A DNA stretch of 64,000 nt from NCBI RefSeq assembly GCF_016641735.1, contig NZ_JAEDAO010000001.1:558001-622000 (forward strand), written 5' to 3'. Origin of the DNA: Ramlibacter algicola (GTDB lineage: Bacteria; Pseudomonadota; Gammaproteobacteria; Burkholderiales; Burkholderiaceae_C). A model generated the notes under the pieces. That model saw only the letters and a program-made list of their open reading frames with translations, was not told the origin of the DNA and made no database searches. The translations under genes were made by a program, and so were the position numbers. This document shows, in pieces, positions 51,021 to 59,909 of the stretch. Position 1 is the stretch's first letter. Every line of letters begins with the position of its first letter.

Positions 51021-51674
51021 GTGATCAATCGACGTGAATTCACCGCGGGCACCGCCTGCCTCGCCGCCGCGGCGGGCCTGGGCCTGCCCGGCCTGGCCTT
51101 CGCCCAGAAGAAGCCCGAGGACGGCCACGAGTACCGCACCCTCGACAAGCGCGTGCCGCAGGACGTGCCGGCCGGCAAGATCGAGGTGGTCGAATTCTTC
51201 TGGTACAGCTGCCCGCACTGCAACGCGTTCGAGCCGCAGCTGGCCGCCTGGACCAGGAAGCTGCCGCCGGACGTGGTGCTGCGCCGGGTGCCGGTGGCGT
51301 TCCGCGACGACTTCGTGCCCCAGCAGCGCCTGTACTACACGCTCGAGGCGCTGGGCAAGGTCGACGAACTGCACGGCAAGGTGTTCCAGGCGATCCACGG
51401 CGCGCGCGAATCGCTGGCCAAGGAACCGGAAATCCTCGCCTGGGCCGCCAAGAACGGCCTGGACCAGGCCAAGTTCAAGGAGACCTACAACTCCTTCTCC
51501 GTGTCGGCCAAGGCCCGCAAGGCCACGCAGCTGCAGGATGGGTTCCAGGTCGAGGGCGTGCCCGCGCTGGGTGTGGCCGGCCGCTGGTACACCGACGGCA
51601 CCCTGTCCGGCAACATGGGCCGCGCGCTGCAGGTGGTCGAGTTCCTGGTCGGCGAAGCGCGCAAGTCCCGCTGA
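51021..51674 (+). CDS. dsbA: Thiol:disulfide interchange protein DsbA
   Basis: A 217-residue periplasmic oxidase that introduces disulfide bonds into exported proteins. A signal peptide (MINRREFTAGTACLAAAAGLGLPGLAFA) with a twin-arginine-like NRREF precedes a thioredoxin fold with the DsbA active site CPHC (C64, C67) in EFFWYSCPHCNAFEP. The cis-proline loop is GVPALGVAGRW. GTG 51021 follows an AAGGAGAG ribosome site. A strong terminator follows immediately. Confidence 0.95.
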   Translation: MINRREFTAGTACLAAAAGLGLPGLAFAQKKPEDGHEYRTLDKRVPQDVPAGKIEVVEFFWYSCPHCNAFEPQLAAWTRKLPPDVVLRRVPVAFRDDFVPQQRLYYTLEALGKVDELHGKVFQAIHGARESLAKEPEILAWAAKNGLDQAKFKETYNSFSVSAKARKATQLQDGFQVEGVPALGVAGRWYTDGTLSGNMGRALQVVEFLVGEARKSR

Positions 51675-51699
51675 AGGACTCCTCCACGCGAGTCAAGCA

Positions 51700-51723
51700 A
51701 AGCCCGCGACAGCGGGCTTTTTT
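51700..51723 (+). terminator. Intrinsic terminator after dsbA
   Basis: AGCCCGC (51701-51707) pairs with GCGGGCT (51712-51718) around GACA, leading into TTTTTT (51718-51723). It ends the argS-SPOR-dsbA unit and isolates it from lptA. Confidence 0.93.
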
Positions 51724-51747
51724 GCGAGCCCCGGAAAGGGCGCTCGC

Positions 51748-51753
51748 TACAAT
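51748..51753 (+). promoter_or_regulatory. -10-like hexamer of lptA
   Basis: TACAAT lies 24 bases before the lptA ATG, just after the dsbA terminator. It marks the probable promoter of the lptA-lptB-rpoN unit. A TTGCGA at 51722 is too distant (20 bp spacing) to be a confident -35. Confidence 0.4.
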
Positions 51754-51777
51754 GGGTCGAGCAAGATTCATGCCGTT

Positions 51778-52416
51778 ATGAAACCCACCCTGCTGCCCGT
51801 CGTTTTGGCGTCCTGCCTCCTGTTGCCACTGGCGGCCAGCGCCGAGAAGGCCGACCGCGACAAGCCGATGAACGTCGAGGCCGACGCGCTGCGCTACGAC
51901 GACCTGCGCCAGGTCAGCGTCTTCACCGGCCGCGTCGTGCTCACCAAGGGCACGATCCTCATCCGTGGCGCACGCCTGGAGGTGCGGCAGGATCCGGACG
52001 GCTACCAGTACGGCGTCGTGACCGCCGCGCCGGGCACGCGCGCCTTCTACCGGCAGAAGCGCGAAGGCCTGGACGAGTGGATCGAGGGCGAGGGCAAGAC
52101 GATCGACTACGACGGCAAGGCTGATCGCGTGAAGTTCATCGACAACGCCGAGATGCGCCGCCTGCGCGGCACGCAGATCGCCGACGAGATGACCGGCAGC
52201 CTGATCACCTACGAGAACACCACCGACGTGTTCACCGTCGACGGCGGCCCGGCGTCGCCGCGCCCCGGCGGCCGCGTCCGCGCGGTGCTCGCGCCGCGCG
52301 ACGGCGCCTCCGCGCCCGCGGCGGCAGGCAGCGCCCCGCGCGCCGCCGTGCGCAACCCGCAGGTCCCGCCGGCGCAGCTCAAGCCCAGCCCCGGCCTGTC
52401 GGGGGAGCCCAAGTGA
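51778..52416 (+). CDS. lptA: LPS transport periplasmic protein LptA
   Basis: A 212-residue OstA-family beta-jellyroll protein that bridges the periplasm for lipopolysaccharide transport. A signal peptide (ends LPLAASA) is followed by PMNVEADALRYDDLRQVSVFTGRVVLTKGTILIRGARLEV and EGEGKTIDYDGKADRVKFIDNAEMRRL. The 50-residue C-terminus is proline/alanine-rich and not in E. coli LptA. Its stop overlaps the lptB GTG. No lptC gene lies upstream; dsbA and a terminator are there instead. Confidence 0.93.
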   Translation: MKPTLLPVVLASCLLLPLAASAEKADRDKPMNVEADALRYDDLRQVSVFTGRVVLTKGTILIRGARLEVRQDPDGYQYGVVTAAPGTRAFYRQKREGLDEWIEGEGKTIDYDGKADRVKFIDNAEMRRLRGTQIADEMTGSLITYENTTDVFTVDGGPASPRPGGRVRAVLAPRDGASAPAAAGSAPRAAVRNPQVPPAQLKPSPGLSGEPK

Positions 52417-53207
52417 GGATCGAGTCCGGGGCCGTCGCCGAGACCGGCGCGGCCGCGACGCCGGCACGCAGCCGGCTCGAAGCGCGCCACCTGCAGAAGA
52501 CCTACGGCAGCCGCAAGGTGGTCAAGGACGTCTCGCTCGGCGTCGACAAGGGTGAGGTCGTCGGCCTGCTGGGCCCCAACGGCGCGGGCAAGACGACGTC
52601 GTTCTACATGATCGTCGGCCTGGTGCGCGCCGACGCCGGCGAGATCTCGATCGACGGCCAGCCGGTGGAGCACATGCCGATCCACCGCCGCTCGCGGCTG
52701 GGGCTGTCGTACCTGCCGCAGGAAGCGTCGATCTTCCGCAAGCTCAACGTCGCCGACAACGTGCGCGCGGTGCTCGAGCTGCAGCATGACCCCGACGGCA
52801 AGCCGCTCTCGCACGAGGCGATCGAGGAGCGCTTGACGGCGCTGCTGCAGGACCTGCGGGTCGACCACCTGCGCGACTCGCCCGCGCTGGCGCTGTCGGG
52901 CGGCGAGCGGCGCCGGGTCGAGATCGCGCGCGCGCTCGCGACGCAGCCGCGCTTCATCCTGCTGGACGAACCGTTCGCGGGCATCGACCCGATCGCGGTG
53001 ATCGAGATCCAGCGAATCATCGGCTTCCTCAAGTCGCGCGGCATCGGCGTGCTGATCACCGACCACAACGTGCGCGAGACGCTGGGCATCTGCGACCACG
53101 CGTACATCATCAGCGACGGCGAGGTGCTGGCGCAGGGAACGCCGGCGGACATCGTCAACAACGCGGACGTGCGGCGGGTCTACCTCGGCGAACACTTCCG
53201 CATGTGA
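52413..53207 (+). CDS. lptB: LPS export ABC transporter ATPase LptB
   Basis: A 264-residue ATPase that powers extraction of lipopolysaccharide from the inner membrane with LptF, LptG and LptC. Walker A GPNGAGKT is at residues 54-61, the signature LSGGE at 161-165, and Walker B in FILLDEPFAGIDP. It has a 20-residue N-terminal extension before RLEARHLQKTYGSRKVVKDV. GTG 52413 overlaps the lptA stop. It precedes rpoN by 18 bases, the widely conserved lptB-rpoN order. Confidence 0.95.
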   Translation: MRIESGAVAETGAAATPARSRLEARHLQKTYGSRKVVKDVSLGVDKGEVVGLLGPNGAGKTTSFYMIVGLVRADAGEISIDGQPVEHMPIHRRSRLGLSYLPQEASIFRKLNVADNVRAVLELQHDPDGKPLSHEAIEERLTALLQDLRVDHLRDSPALALSGGERRRVEIARALATQPRFILLDEPFAGIDPIAVIEIQRIIGFLKSRGIGVLITDHNVRETLGICDHAYIISDGEVLAQGTPADIVNNADVRRVYLGEHFRM

Positions 53208-53225
53208 CGCGGCGGCCGCAGTCCC

Positions 53226-54779
53226 ATGAAGCAGGGTCTTTCGCTTCGCGTCTCGCAGCACCTGGCGCTGACGCCGCAGCTGCAGCAGTCGATCCGCCTG
53301 CTGCAGCTGTCGACGCTCGAGCTCGCGCAGGAAGTCGAGCAGATGCTGGGCGACAACCCGTTCCTGGAGATCACGCAGGAGGAGGCCGCGCGCGAGGAGT
53401 TCGGCCTCGACCGCGCCGACACGCCGGCGGCTGACGACGGCGAGCCGATGGCGGCGCCGGACGTTCCGTCGCCGCCCGATCGCCTGGCCGCCACCGCCGA
53501 CGCGGGGGATGGCGACGGCGCGGCGCCCGAGAGCGAACCCGGCGACTGGGACGGCGACGGCAGCACGGAGATGGTCCCGGACGACGCCGAATGGGGCGTC
53601 GACGCGCAGGCGCGCGGCAAGCAGGGCGAGGGCGATGGCGACGTCGACGCCGCGGACCTCGCGCGCGGCCACGAATCGCTGCAGGACCACCTGCACCGGC
53701 AGGCGCTGTCGCTGCGCCTGCCCGAGGAGGACCGCGCCGCATTGCGGTTCCTCATCGAATCGCTCAACGACGATGGCTACCTGGAGGATTCGCTCGAGGA
53801 CCTCGCCGCCAGCCTCGCGCCCGACGATCTGGAGCAGCAGGAAGAGCTGGTGCACCGCTTCACGGTGGCCCTCCACCTGCTGCAGCATCTGGAGCCGGCC
53901 GGCGTCGGCGCGCGCAGCCTCGGCGAGTGCCTGGCCCTGCAGTTGCGGGCGCTGGGCGCCAGGCAGGACGAAGCCTGCGGCGCCGCTCTGGCGATCTGCC
54001 GCCACCCGATGGACCTGCTCGCGCGGCGCGACGTCAAGCGGCTGGCGGCGTTGTGCGGCGAGACCGAAGCGCGCATCAAGGCAGCGATCGGCCTGATCGC
54101 GCGGCTGGAGCCCAAGCCCGGGCGCCGCTTCGTCAACGTCGAGCGCAACATCGTCGTGCCCGACGTGCTGGTCACGAAGGTCGGCCGCGCCAGCCAGTTC
54201 CGCTTCCGCGTGCAGCTCAATCCCGACGTGATGCCGCGGCTGCGCGTGCACGACGTCTACGCCAGCGCGCTGAAGGCGCACCGCGGCGAGGGGCACCAGG
54301 CGCTGCAGCAGCGCCTGCAGGAGGCGCGCTGGTTCATCAAGAACATCCAGCAACGCTTCGACACCATCCTGCGCGTGTCCAATGCGATCGTGGAGCGGCA
54401 GAAGAACTTCTTCGTGCACGGCGAGCTCGCGATGCGGCCCCTGGTGCTGCGCGAGATCGCCGACGAACTCGGCTTGCACGAGTCGACGATCTCGCGGGTG
54501 ACCACGGCCAAGTACATGGCGACGCCGTTCGGCACCTACGAGCTGAAGTACTTCTTCGGCTCCGCGCTGGGCACCGAGACCGGCGGCAATGCGTCGTCCA
54601 CCGCGGTGCGGGCGCTGATCAAGCAGTTCGTCGCCGCGGAAGACCTGAAGAAGCCCCTGTCGGACAGCCAGATCTCGGAGATGCTCAAGGAGCAGGGGAT
54701 CGAATGCGCGCGCCGCACCGTCGCCAAATACCGCGAGGCGCTGCGCATCGCGCCCGCCAACCTTCGCAAGGCCCTCTGA
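53226..54779 (+). CDS. rpoN: RNA polymerase sigma-54 factor
   Basis: A 517-residue sigma-54. The glutamine-rich region I is at the N-terminus (QHLALTPQLQQSIRLLQLSTLELAQEV). An acidic region II (about 60-140) is followed by the core-binding domain and the RpoN box ARRTVAKYRE (495-504) that recognises the -24 element. The gene runs directly into the methyltransferase gene with no gap. The usual downstream partners hpf and ptsN are instead at 16241-17174. Confidence 0.97.
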   Translation: MKQGLSLRVSQHLALTPQLQQSIRLLQLSTLELAQEVEQMLGDNPFLEITQEEAAREEFGLDRADTPAADDGEPMAAPDVPSPPDRLAATADAGDGDGAAPESEPGDWDGDGSTEMVPDDAEWGVDAQARGKQGEGDGDVDAADLARGHESLQDHLHRQALSLRLPEEDRAALRFLIESLNDDGYLEDSLEDLAASLAPDDLEQQEELVHRFTVALHLLQHLEPAGVGARSLGECLALQLRALGARQDEACGAALAICRHPMDLLARRDVKRLAALCGETEARIKAAIGLIARLEPKPGRRFVNVERNIVVPDVLVTKVGRASQFRFRVQLNPDVMPRLRVHDVYASALKAHRGEGHQALQQRLQEARWFIKNIQQRFDTILRVSNAIVERQKNFFVHGELAMRPLVLREIADELGLHESTISRVTTAKYMATPFGTYELKYFFGSALGTETGGNASSTAVRALIKQFVAAEDLKKPLSDSQISEMLKEQGIECARRTVAKYREALRIAPANLRKAL

Positions 54780-55991
54780 GTGCGTGACCAATCCCTGTTC
54801 CTTCCTTGTGCCGGTGGCGCCGAGGAGCTGCTCGCCCACGAGGTGGGCGCCATCACCGGCCTCGCGCACGTCATGCCCGGGCGCGGTGGCGTGCACTTGC
54901 GCGGCGGCTGGCGCGAAGTGCAGCTGCTGAACCTGCACAGCCGGCTCGCGCAGCGCGTGCTCGTGCAGCTCGCGCACGGCCCGTATGCCCGCGAGGACGA
55001 CCTTTACGCGCTCGGGCAGTCCGTGGCGTGGGAGGAGTGGTTCACGACCAAGCAGACGTTCAAGGTGGAAGTGACGTCGCATGCGAGCCCGCTGCGCAGC
55101 CTGAATTTCGCCGCCTTGCGCATCAAGGATGCGATCGCCGACCGCTTCCGCGACCGCGCCGGCGAGCGCCCGAGCGTGGACACGCAGCGGCCGCATGCAC
55201 GCGTGTATGCGCACCTGGGCGCGACGCACTGCACGCTGTCGATCGACACCTCCGGCGAGCCGCTGTTCAAGCGCGGCTGGCGCGAGGACAAGGGTGAGGC
55301 GCCGCTGAAGGAGACCCTCGCGGCCGCGATGCTGGCCGCCAGCGGCTGGACCGGCGACGTGCCCTTGTACGACCCGTGCTGCGGCAGCGGGACGATCGCC
55401 ATCGAGGCCGCTCAAATCGCCTGCGGCATCCCGCCGGGGCTGCAGCGTCGCTTCGCCTTCGAGCACCTGCGGCCGCACGAGCCTCGAGCCTGGGCCGACC
55501 TGCTGGCGCAAGCGCGTGCCGCGCGCCGTACGCCGGCCGCACCGGTGTTCGGCAGCGACGTGGCCTTCCGCATGGTCGACTTCGCGCAGCGCAACGCGCA
55601 GCGCGCCGGCGTGGCCGACGCCGTGCAGCTGCGTGGCGGCGATGCGCTGCAGCGCATGCCGCCCTCGGACGTCCCCGGCGTGCTGATGCTCAACCCGCCC
55701 TACGGCGAGCGCATCGGCACGGCCGGCGTGGCGGGCCGCACGCAGCGCGGCCGCGAGCGCGCGCAGGCCGACGACGGCGCCGACTTCTTCGTCGAACTCG
55801 CGACGCACTGGAAACGGAACTTCGCCGGCTGGACGGCCTGGGTGCTGACGCCCGACCTCAAGCTGCCGTCGCGGATGCGGCTGAAGGAGTCGCGCCGCGT
55901 GCCGATGTGGAACGGGCCGATCGAGTGCCGCCTGTTCCGCTTCGACATGGTCGCGGGCTCGGCCCGCACGCGTGCGCCGTCGGAAGGCTGA
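54780..55991 (+). CDS. THUMP-domain rRNA methyltransferase (RlmL N-terminal type)
   Basis: A 403-residue class I SAM-dependent RNA methyltransferase. An N-terminal ferredoxin-like/THUMP region (about 1-155) precedes a Rossmann catalytic domain with the SAM loop LYDPCCGSGTIAIEAA and the catalytic motif NPPYGER (305-311). It corresponds to the RlmL half of E. coli RlmKL, which makes N2-methylguanosine in 23S rRNA. GTG directly abuts the rpoN stop. It leads a tightly packed set with a PIN nuclease and a SEC-C protein. Confidence 0.9.
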   Translation: MRDQSLFLPCAGGAEELLAHEVGAITGLAHVMPGRGGVHLRGGWREVQLLNLHSRLAQRVLVQLAHGPYAREDDLYALGQSVAWEEWFTTKQTFKVEVTSHASPLRSLNFAALRIKDAIADRFRDRAGERPSVDTQRPHARVYAHLGATHCTLSIDTSGEPLFKRGWREDKGEAPLKETLAAAMLAASGWTGDVPLYDPCCGSGTIAIEAAQIACGIPPGLQRRFAFEHLRPHEPRAWADLLAQARAARRTPAAPVFGSDVAFRMVDFAQRNAQRAGVADAVQLRGGDALQRMPPSDVPGVLMLNPPYGERIGTAGVAGRTQRGRERAQADDGADFFVELATHWKRNFAGWTAWVLTPDLKLPSRMRLKESRRVPMWNGPIECRLFRFDMVAGSARTRAPSEG

Positions 55992-55992
55992 C

Positions 55993-56418
55993 GTGCGCCC
56001 GCTCGTGCTCGACACCAACATCGTGCTGGACCTGTTCGTCTTCGCCGACGCCGCGGCGGCGCCGCTGCGCCAGGCGCTGCACGCGGGCCGGCACCGCTGG
56101 ATCGTGACGGCGGCGATGCGCGAGGAACTGCAGCGCGTGCTCGCCTACCCGCACCTCGCGGCCCGCCTGCAGTTCCACGAGCGCGAGCCCGATGCCGTGC
56201 TCGCGGCGTTCGACGCCTGCGTCGAACACGTGGCGTCGCCGTCGAAGGTGCCTCCGACCTGCCGCGACGCCGACGACCAGAAGTTCATCGACCTCGCCGT
56301 GACCCACCGCGCGCTGCTGCTGTCCAAGGACCGCGCCGTGCTGTCGATGCGCAGGCGCCTGCAGCGCCTGGGCGTGGACGTCACCACCACCTGGATCCCG
56401 GATCCCCTTCCCGCATGA
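55993..56418 (+). CDS. PIN-domain nuclease-like protein
   Basis: A 141-residue PIN-fold protein. The acidic residues expected for a metal-dependent RNase are present: D7 in [12 protein letters not shown]44/E45 in AAMREEL, D92-D95 in CRDADDQKF with D100 after it, and D113 in [10 protein letters not shown]. It is annotated in relatives as a toxin-antitoxin component, but no antitoxin gene adjoins it. Instead it starts one base after an rRNA methyltransferase gene and overlaps the SEC-C gene, which suggests a housekeeping RNA-processing role. Confidence 0.85.
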   Translation: MRPLVLDTNIVLDLFVFADAAAAPLRQALHAGRHRWIVTAAMREELQRVLAYPHLAARLQFHEREPDAVLAAFDACVEHVASPSKVPPTCRDADDQKFIDLAVTHRALLLSKDRAVLSMRRRLQRLGVDVTTTWIPDPLPA

Positions 56419-57170
56419 CCGACCGCGACGAGCAGCCGCTCGGCCCCGACGACTACGACGCGCAGGACGCGGTGCTCGATGCGCTGCGCGACACCGAGCC
56501 GCACACGCCCGACTGGGAGTTCTGCGAGGGCTTCCTCGCGGCGCTGGTGTGCTGCCGCCGCCCGATCCCGCCCGAGGAGTACTGGCCCGTCCTGCTCGGC
56601 CCGGCCTTCCGCCCGATGGAGCAGATGGAGTTCGTCTGGCGCTGGCGCCGCCGCTGGCACGAGGTGCAGCACGCGCTGGACGCCGAAGTCGAGACGCTGG
56701 AGGACGAGCGGTCCTACCAGCCGGAGATGCTGGACGTGCGCGGCGCGGTGCTGGCCTTGCCCGAGGGCGAGCGCGGCGACGAGGACCCGGCCACGTTGCC
56801 GTCGTTCGGCGAGACCTGGGCGCACGGCTTCCTGCATGCGGTGCGCAGCTGGCCGGACGACTGGGCGCCGCCGCGCGACCGCGATGCGGCGTCGATGCTG
56901 GAGGACGCGCTCGGCGCGGTCGAGGACCTCGCGGCGCCGGACACCGGCGTGCCGGCGGTGTCGATGCACGTGGAGGATGGGCCGCCCAGCGTCAGCGAGG
57001 AGCGCTTGTCGCTCTACGGCGAGGCGGTGTGGGCGGTGTACGACCTGCGGCAGCTGTGGAAGAGCCTGGGGCCGCGCGTGGCCGCGGTGCGCAAGGCGCC
57101 GGAGCCGGGCCGCAACGACCCGTGCCCCTGCGGCAGCGGGAAGAAATACAAGAAGTGCCACGGGGCTTAG
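56415..57170 (+). CDS. UPF0149/YecA-type protein with SEC-C zinc motif
   Basis: A 251-residue protein. The helical UPF0149 (YecA/YgfB) region includes [20 protein letters not shown] and [16 protein letters not shown]. The last 22 residues form a SEC-C metal-binding motif ([19 protein letters not shown]) like that at the C-terminus of SecA. SEC-C modules bind zinc and often contact ribosomes. Its ATG overlaps the PIN stop (ATGA), so rpoN, methyltransferase, PIN and this gene form one tight run. Function is unknown. Confidence 0.88.
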   Translation: MTDRDEQPLGPDDYDAQDAVLDALRDTEPHTPDWEFCEGFLAALVCCRRPIPPEEYWPVLLGPAFRPMEQMEFVWRWRRRWHEVQHALDAEVETLEDERSYQPEMLDVRGAVLALPEGERGDEDPATLPSFGETWAHGFLHAVRSWPDDWAPPRDRDAASMLEDALGAVEDLAAPDTGVPAVSMHVEDGPPSVSEERLSLYGEAVWAVYDLRQLWKSLGPRVAAVRKAPEPGRNDPCPCGSGKKYKKCHGA

Positions 57171-57197
57171 GAGCCTGCTCCCAGGGGCCCCGGGCGA

Positions 57198-57683
57198 TCA
57201 CTTCTTCGAGCCGCGTTCCTTCTCGATCGCCTCGCGGTCTTCCTTGTCGTAGGTGATGCCGCTGCAGCCCTCGTTGTACTTCGCGAGATCCGCCTTCAGC
57301 TGGTCCGCCTCGCCGTTGAGCTTGTCGGTTTCAGCCTTCACGTCCTGGACCTTCGCTTCGTACATGCGCTTGCGGCGCTCGAGGCGCTCGCGCGGGTTGC
57401 CGGTGGCGATGCCCATGCTCTGGTTGGTCGCGCTTTCCTGGCGCTTGATCTCGTCCTCGATCGCGGTCCGCTCGGCCTGCAGTTCTTCCTGCTTGGGGCG
57501 TGCCTTCTCGGCGGCCGCCTTGAGGGCGTCGCTGCGCGCGCGCAGCGCGTCGCCGTCGTTCAGGCACTTGCGCAGTTCGTCGCGGTTGACCTTGCGGCCG
57601 GGCTGGGCCTGTGCCGCAGCAGGCAGGGACGTGGCGGCCAGGGTGGCGGCTGCCACGAGGGAGAGGAGGAGTTTCGTCTTCAT
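57198..57683 (-). CDS. Secreted coiled-coil hypothetical protein
   Basis: A 161-residue protein with a clear signal peptide (MKTKLLLSLVAAATLAATSLPAAAQA). About 110 charged residues follow, predicted as a coiled coil (DALRARSDALKAAAEKARPKQEELQAERTAI, then VQDVKAETDKLNGEADQLKADLAKY). Two cysteines (one early in RKCLND, one in NEGCSGITYD) could form a disulfide that ties the two ends. The family is unknown; periplasmic location is likely. ATG 57683 has no good ribosome site. It converges with the SEC-C gene. Confidence 0.75.
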   Translation of the reverse strand: MKTKLLLSLVAAATLAATSLPAAAQAQPGRKVNRDELRKCLNDGDALRARSDALKAAAEKARPKQEELQAERTAIEDEIKRQESATNQSMGIATGNPRERLERRKRMYEAKVQDVKAETDKLNGEADQLKADLAKYNEGCSGITYDKEDREAIEKERGSKK

Positions 57684-57733
57684 GGCCGGGATGCTAACGC
57701 GTGCCGCCGGGCCCGGGCAGCGGCGCAACCCTG

Positions 57734-59341
57734 TCAACCGGCGGGGGCGAACCGGTCGGCGCGCGACTGCGGCCAGTACACGCGGAAGACGTTGTGGAGC
57801 TTGTCGACGTCGCGGCCCAGCAAGGCGCCGGCCGGCACCTGCAGGATGAGGTTGGCGAGCAGCCGCACCTCCGTATCGCTGATGCGCCGGACGATGTGGT
57901 GCGCCGTGATCTCGCGTGGATGCTGCAGGCCCGCCGCCTGCACCAGGTCGCGCAACGCATGCAGCGTCTGGCGGTGGAAGTTGAAGACGCGCTGCGCCTT
58001 GTCGGGCACGACCAGCGCGCGCTGGCGCACAGGGTCCTGGGTCGTTACGCCGGTCGGACACTTGCCCGTGTGGCACGCCTGCGCCTGGATGCAGCCGAGC
58101 GCCATCATGAAACCGCGCGCCGCGTTGCACCAGTCGGCGCCCAACGCCATCATCCGCGCGATGTCGAAGCCGGTGATCACCTTGCCGGCGCAGCCGATGC
58201 GGATGCGGTCGCGCAGGCCGGCGCCCACCAGCGTGCCGTGCACCAGCAGCAGGCCCTCCTGCAGCGGCGCCCCGACGTGGTCGCTGAATTCCACCGGCGC
58301 CGCCCCGGTGCCGCCTTCGGCGCCGTCGACGACGATGAAGTCCGGCGTGATGCCGGTCTCCAGCATCGCGCGCACGATGCCGAACCATTCCCAGGGATGG
58401 CCGACGCAGAACTTGAAACCGGTCGGCTTGCCTCCCGACAGCGTGCGCAGCCGGTCGACGAAGGCCAGCAGCTCCACCGGCGTGCGGAACGCGCTGTGCG
58501 ACGACGGCGAGATGCAGTCGAGGCCCACCGGCACGCCGCGCGCGTCCGCGATCTCGGGGGTGACCTTCGCGCCGGGCAGGATGCCGCCGTGCCCCGGCTT
58601 GGCGCCCTGGCTCAACTTGATCTCGACCATGCGCACCTGCGGGTCGGTGGCATTGGCGACGAAGCGCTGCTCGTCGAAGCCGCCTTGCCCGTCGCGGCAG
58701 CCGAAGTAGCCCGAACCGATCTCCCAGATCAGGTCGCCACCGTTCGTGCGGTGGTGGGCGGAGATGGAGCCCTCGCCGGTGTCGTGCGCGAAGCGCCCGA
58801 GCCTGGCGCCCTGGTTCAGCGCCAGGATCGCGTTGGCCGACAGCGAGCCGAAACTCATCGCCGAGATGTTGAACACGCTGGCGTCGTAGGGCTGCGCGCG
58901 GCCCTCGCCGATGGTCACGCGGAAGTCGGACGACGCGATGACGCTCGGCGCGACCGAATGGTTGATCCACTCGTAGCCGTTCTGGCCGACGTCCAGCTGG
59001 GTGCCGAACGGCCGGTTGTCCGGCTCGCCCTTGGCGCGCTGGTACACCAGCGAGCGCTGCGCGCGCGAGAACGGCGCCGCTTCGGTGTCGCCCTCCAGGA
59101 AGTACTGGCGGATCTCGGGCCGCACGTATTCCAGCAGGAAACGCAGGTGGCCGATGACGGGGTAGTTGCGCAGGATCGCGTGGCGCGCCTGGCGCAGGTC
59201 GCGCACGCCGGTGAGCGCGAGCGCCGCGAACAGCAGCGCGAACACCGCCGGCCACGGCCCGGGATGCCACGTGAGTTCGGCGAGGCTCGCGGCAAGCGCC
59301 GCGACGCATAGCGCGAACGTGGTGTAGCGAAGGTGCAGCAT
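57734..59341 (-). CDS. FMN-binding glutamate synthase-like membrane protein
   Basis: A 535-residue protein related to the FMN/iron-sulfur (GltB) core of glutamate synthase, without the amidotransferase and gltD parts. An N-terminal hydrophobic segment (TTFALCVAALAASLAEL, then AVFALLFAALALTG) anchors it. The barrel shows NISAMSFGSLSANAILALNQGA, KPGHGGILPGAKV and VDGAEGGTGAAP. The iron-sulfur cysteines are in CIQAQACHTGKCPTGVTTQDP. Without the glutaminase it cannot be a classical glutamate synthase; the physiological reaction is unknown. Confidence 0.88.
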   Translation of the reverse strand: MLHLRYTTFALCVAALAASLAELTWHPGPWPAVFALLFAALALTGVRDLRQARHAILRNYPVIGHLRFLLEYVRPEIRQYFLEGDTEAAPFSRAQRSLVYQRAKGEPDNRPFGTQLDVGQNGYEWINHSVAPSVIASSDFRVTIGEGRAQPYDASVFNISAMSFGSLSANAILALNQGARLGRFAHDTGEGSISAHHRTNGGDLIWEIGSGYFGCRDGQGGFDEQRFVANATDPQVRMVEIKLSQGAKPGHGGILPGAKVTPEIADARGVPVGLDCISPSSHSAFRTPVELLAFVDRLRTLSGGKPTGFKFCVGHPWEWFGIVRAMLETGITPDFIVVDGAEGGTGAAPVEFSDHVGAPLQEGLLLVHGTLVGAGLRDRIRIGCAGKVITGFDIARMMALGADWCNAARGFMMALGCIQAQACHTGKCPTGVTTQDPVRQRALVVPDKAQRVFNFHRQTLHALRDLVQAAGLQHPREITAHHIVRRISDTEVRLLANLILQVPAGALLGRDVDKLHNVFRVYWPQSRADRFAPAG

Positions 59342-59417
59342 GCGTCCCCTCCTCAGAGAACTGGCGTCCCGGCTTCGCGGGGCATCCTACACGGCGTCTC
59401 CGGCGCCGCGCCAAGGG

Positions 59418-59909
59418 TTAACCGGTGGCCTGCACCAGCTCCAGCATGCGCGTGAGCGCGTGCTGCACCGTCGCCTGGCGGATGGCCGCGCGATCGCCGT
59501 CGAACCGGCGCAACTCGCTGGACAGGCGGCCGTCGACGCAGAAGCCGAACCACACCGTGCCCACCGGCTTGTCCACGCTGCCTCCGGTGGGGCCGGCGAT
59601 GCCGGTGACGGCGACGCCCACCTGTGCCTGCGAGTGCCGCACGGCACCGAAGGCCATCGCGCGCGCGACGACTTCGCTGACGGCGCCGTGCGTCTCGATC
59701 GCGCCGGCATCGACCCCGAGCGAATCGCTCTTGGCCGCATTCGAGTACGTGACGAACCCGCGCTCGAACCACTGGCTGGAACCGGCCAGGTCGGTGCAGG
59801 CGGCGGCGATCATGCCGCCGGTGCAGCTCTCGGCGGTGGCCAGCATCCAGCCGCGCGCGAGCAGCGCCTCGGCGACTTGCGCTGCCAGCGCGTGCGTCGA
59901 TGCCGTCAT
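59418..59909 (-). CDS. pncC: Nicotinamide-nucleotide amidase (CinA C-terminal type)
   Basis: A 163-residue single-domain PncC. It deamidates nicotinamide mononucleotide to nicotinic acid mononucleotide in pyridine-nucleotide recycling. The catalytic region TAESCTGGMIAAACTDLAGSS and the loops SNAAKSDSLGV and GVAVTGIAGPTGGS are typical of the CinA C-terminal family. Its ATG lies at the end of pgpA (overlapping by four bases), the conserved pgpA-pncC pairing. Confidence 0.93.
   Translation of the reverse strand: MTASTHALAAQVAEALLARGWMLATAESCTGGMIAAACTDLAGSSQWFERGFVTYSNAAKSDSLGVDAGAIETHGAVSEVVARAMAFGAVRHSQAQVGVAVTGIAGPTGGSVDKPVGTVWFGFCVDGRLSSELRRFDGDRAAIRQATVQHALTRMLELVQATG

Noticed and set aside
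52209..56021. An uninterrupted minus-strand reading frame of about 1270 codons opposite lptA, lptB, rpoN and the methyltransferase gene
   Set aside because: In very GC-rich DNA stop codons are rare in shadow frames. The plus-strand genes are clearly real, and this frame shows only repetitive Arg/Ala/His-rich translation with no domain.
55993..56418. Type II toxin-antitoxin module around the PIN gene
   Set aside because: No small antitoxin-like gene precedes or follows. The neighbours are a methyltransferase and a SEC-C protein in one tight run.
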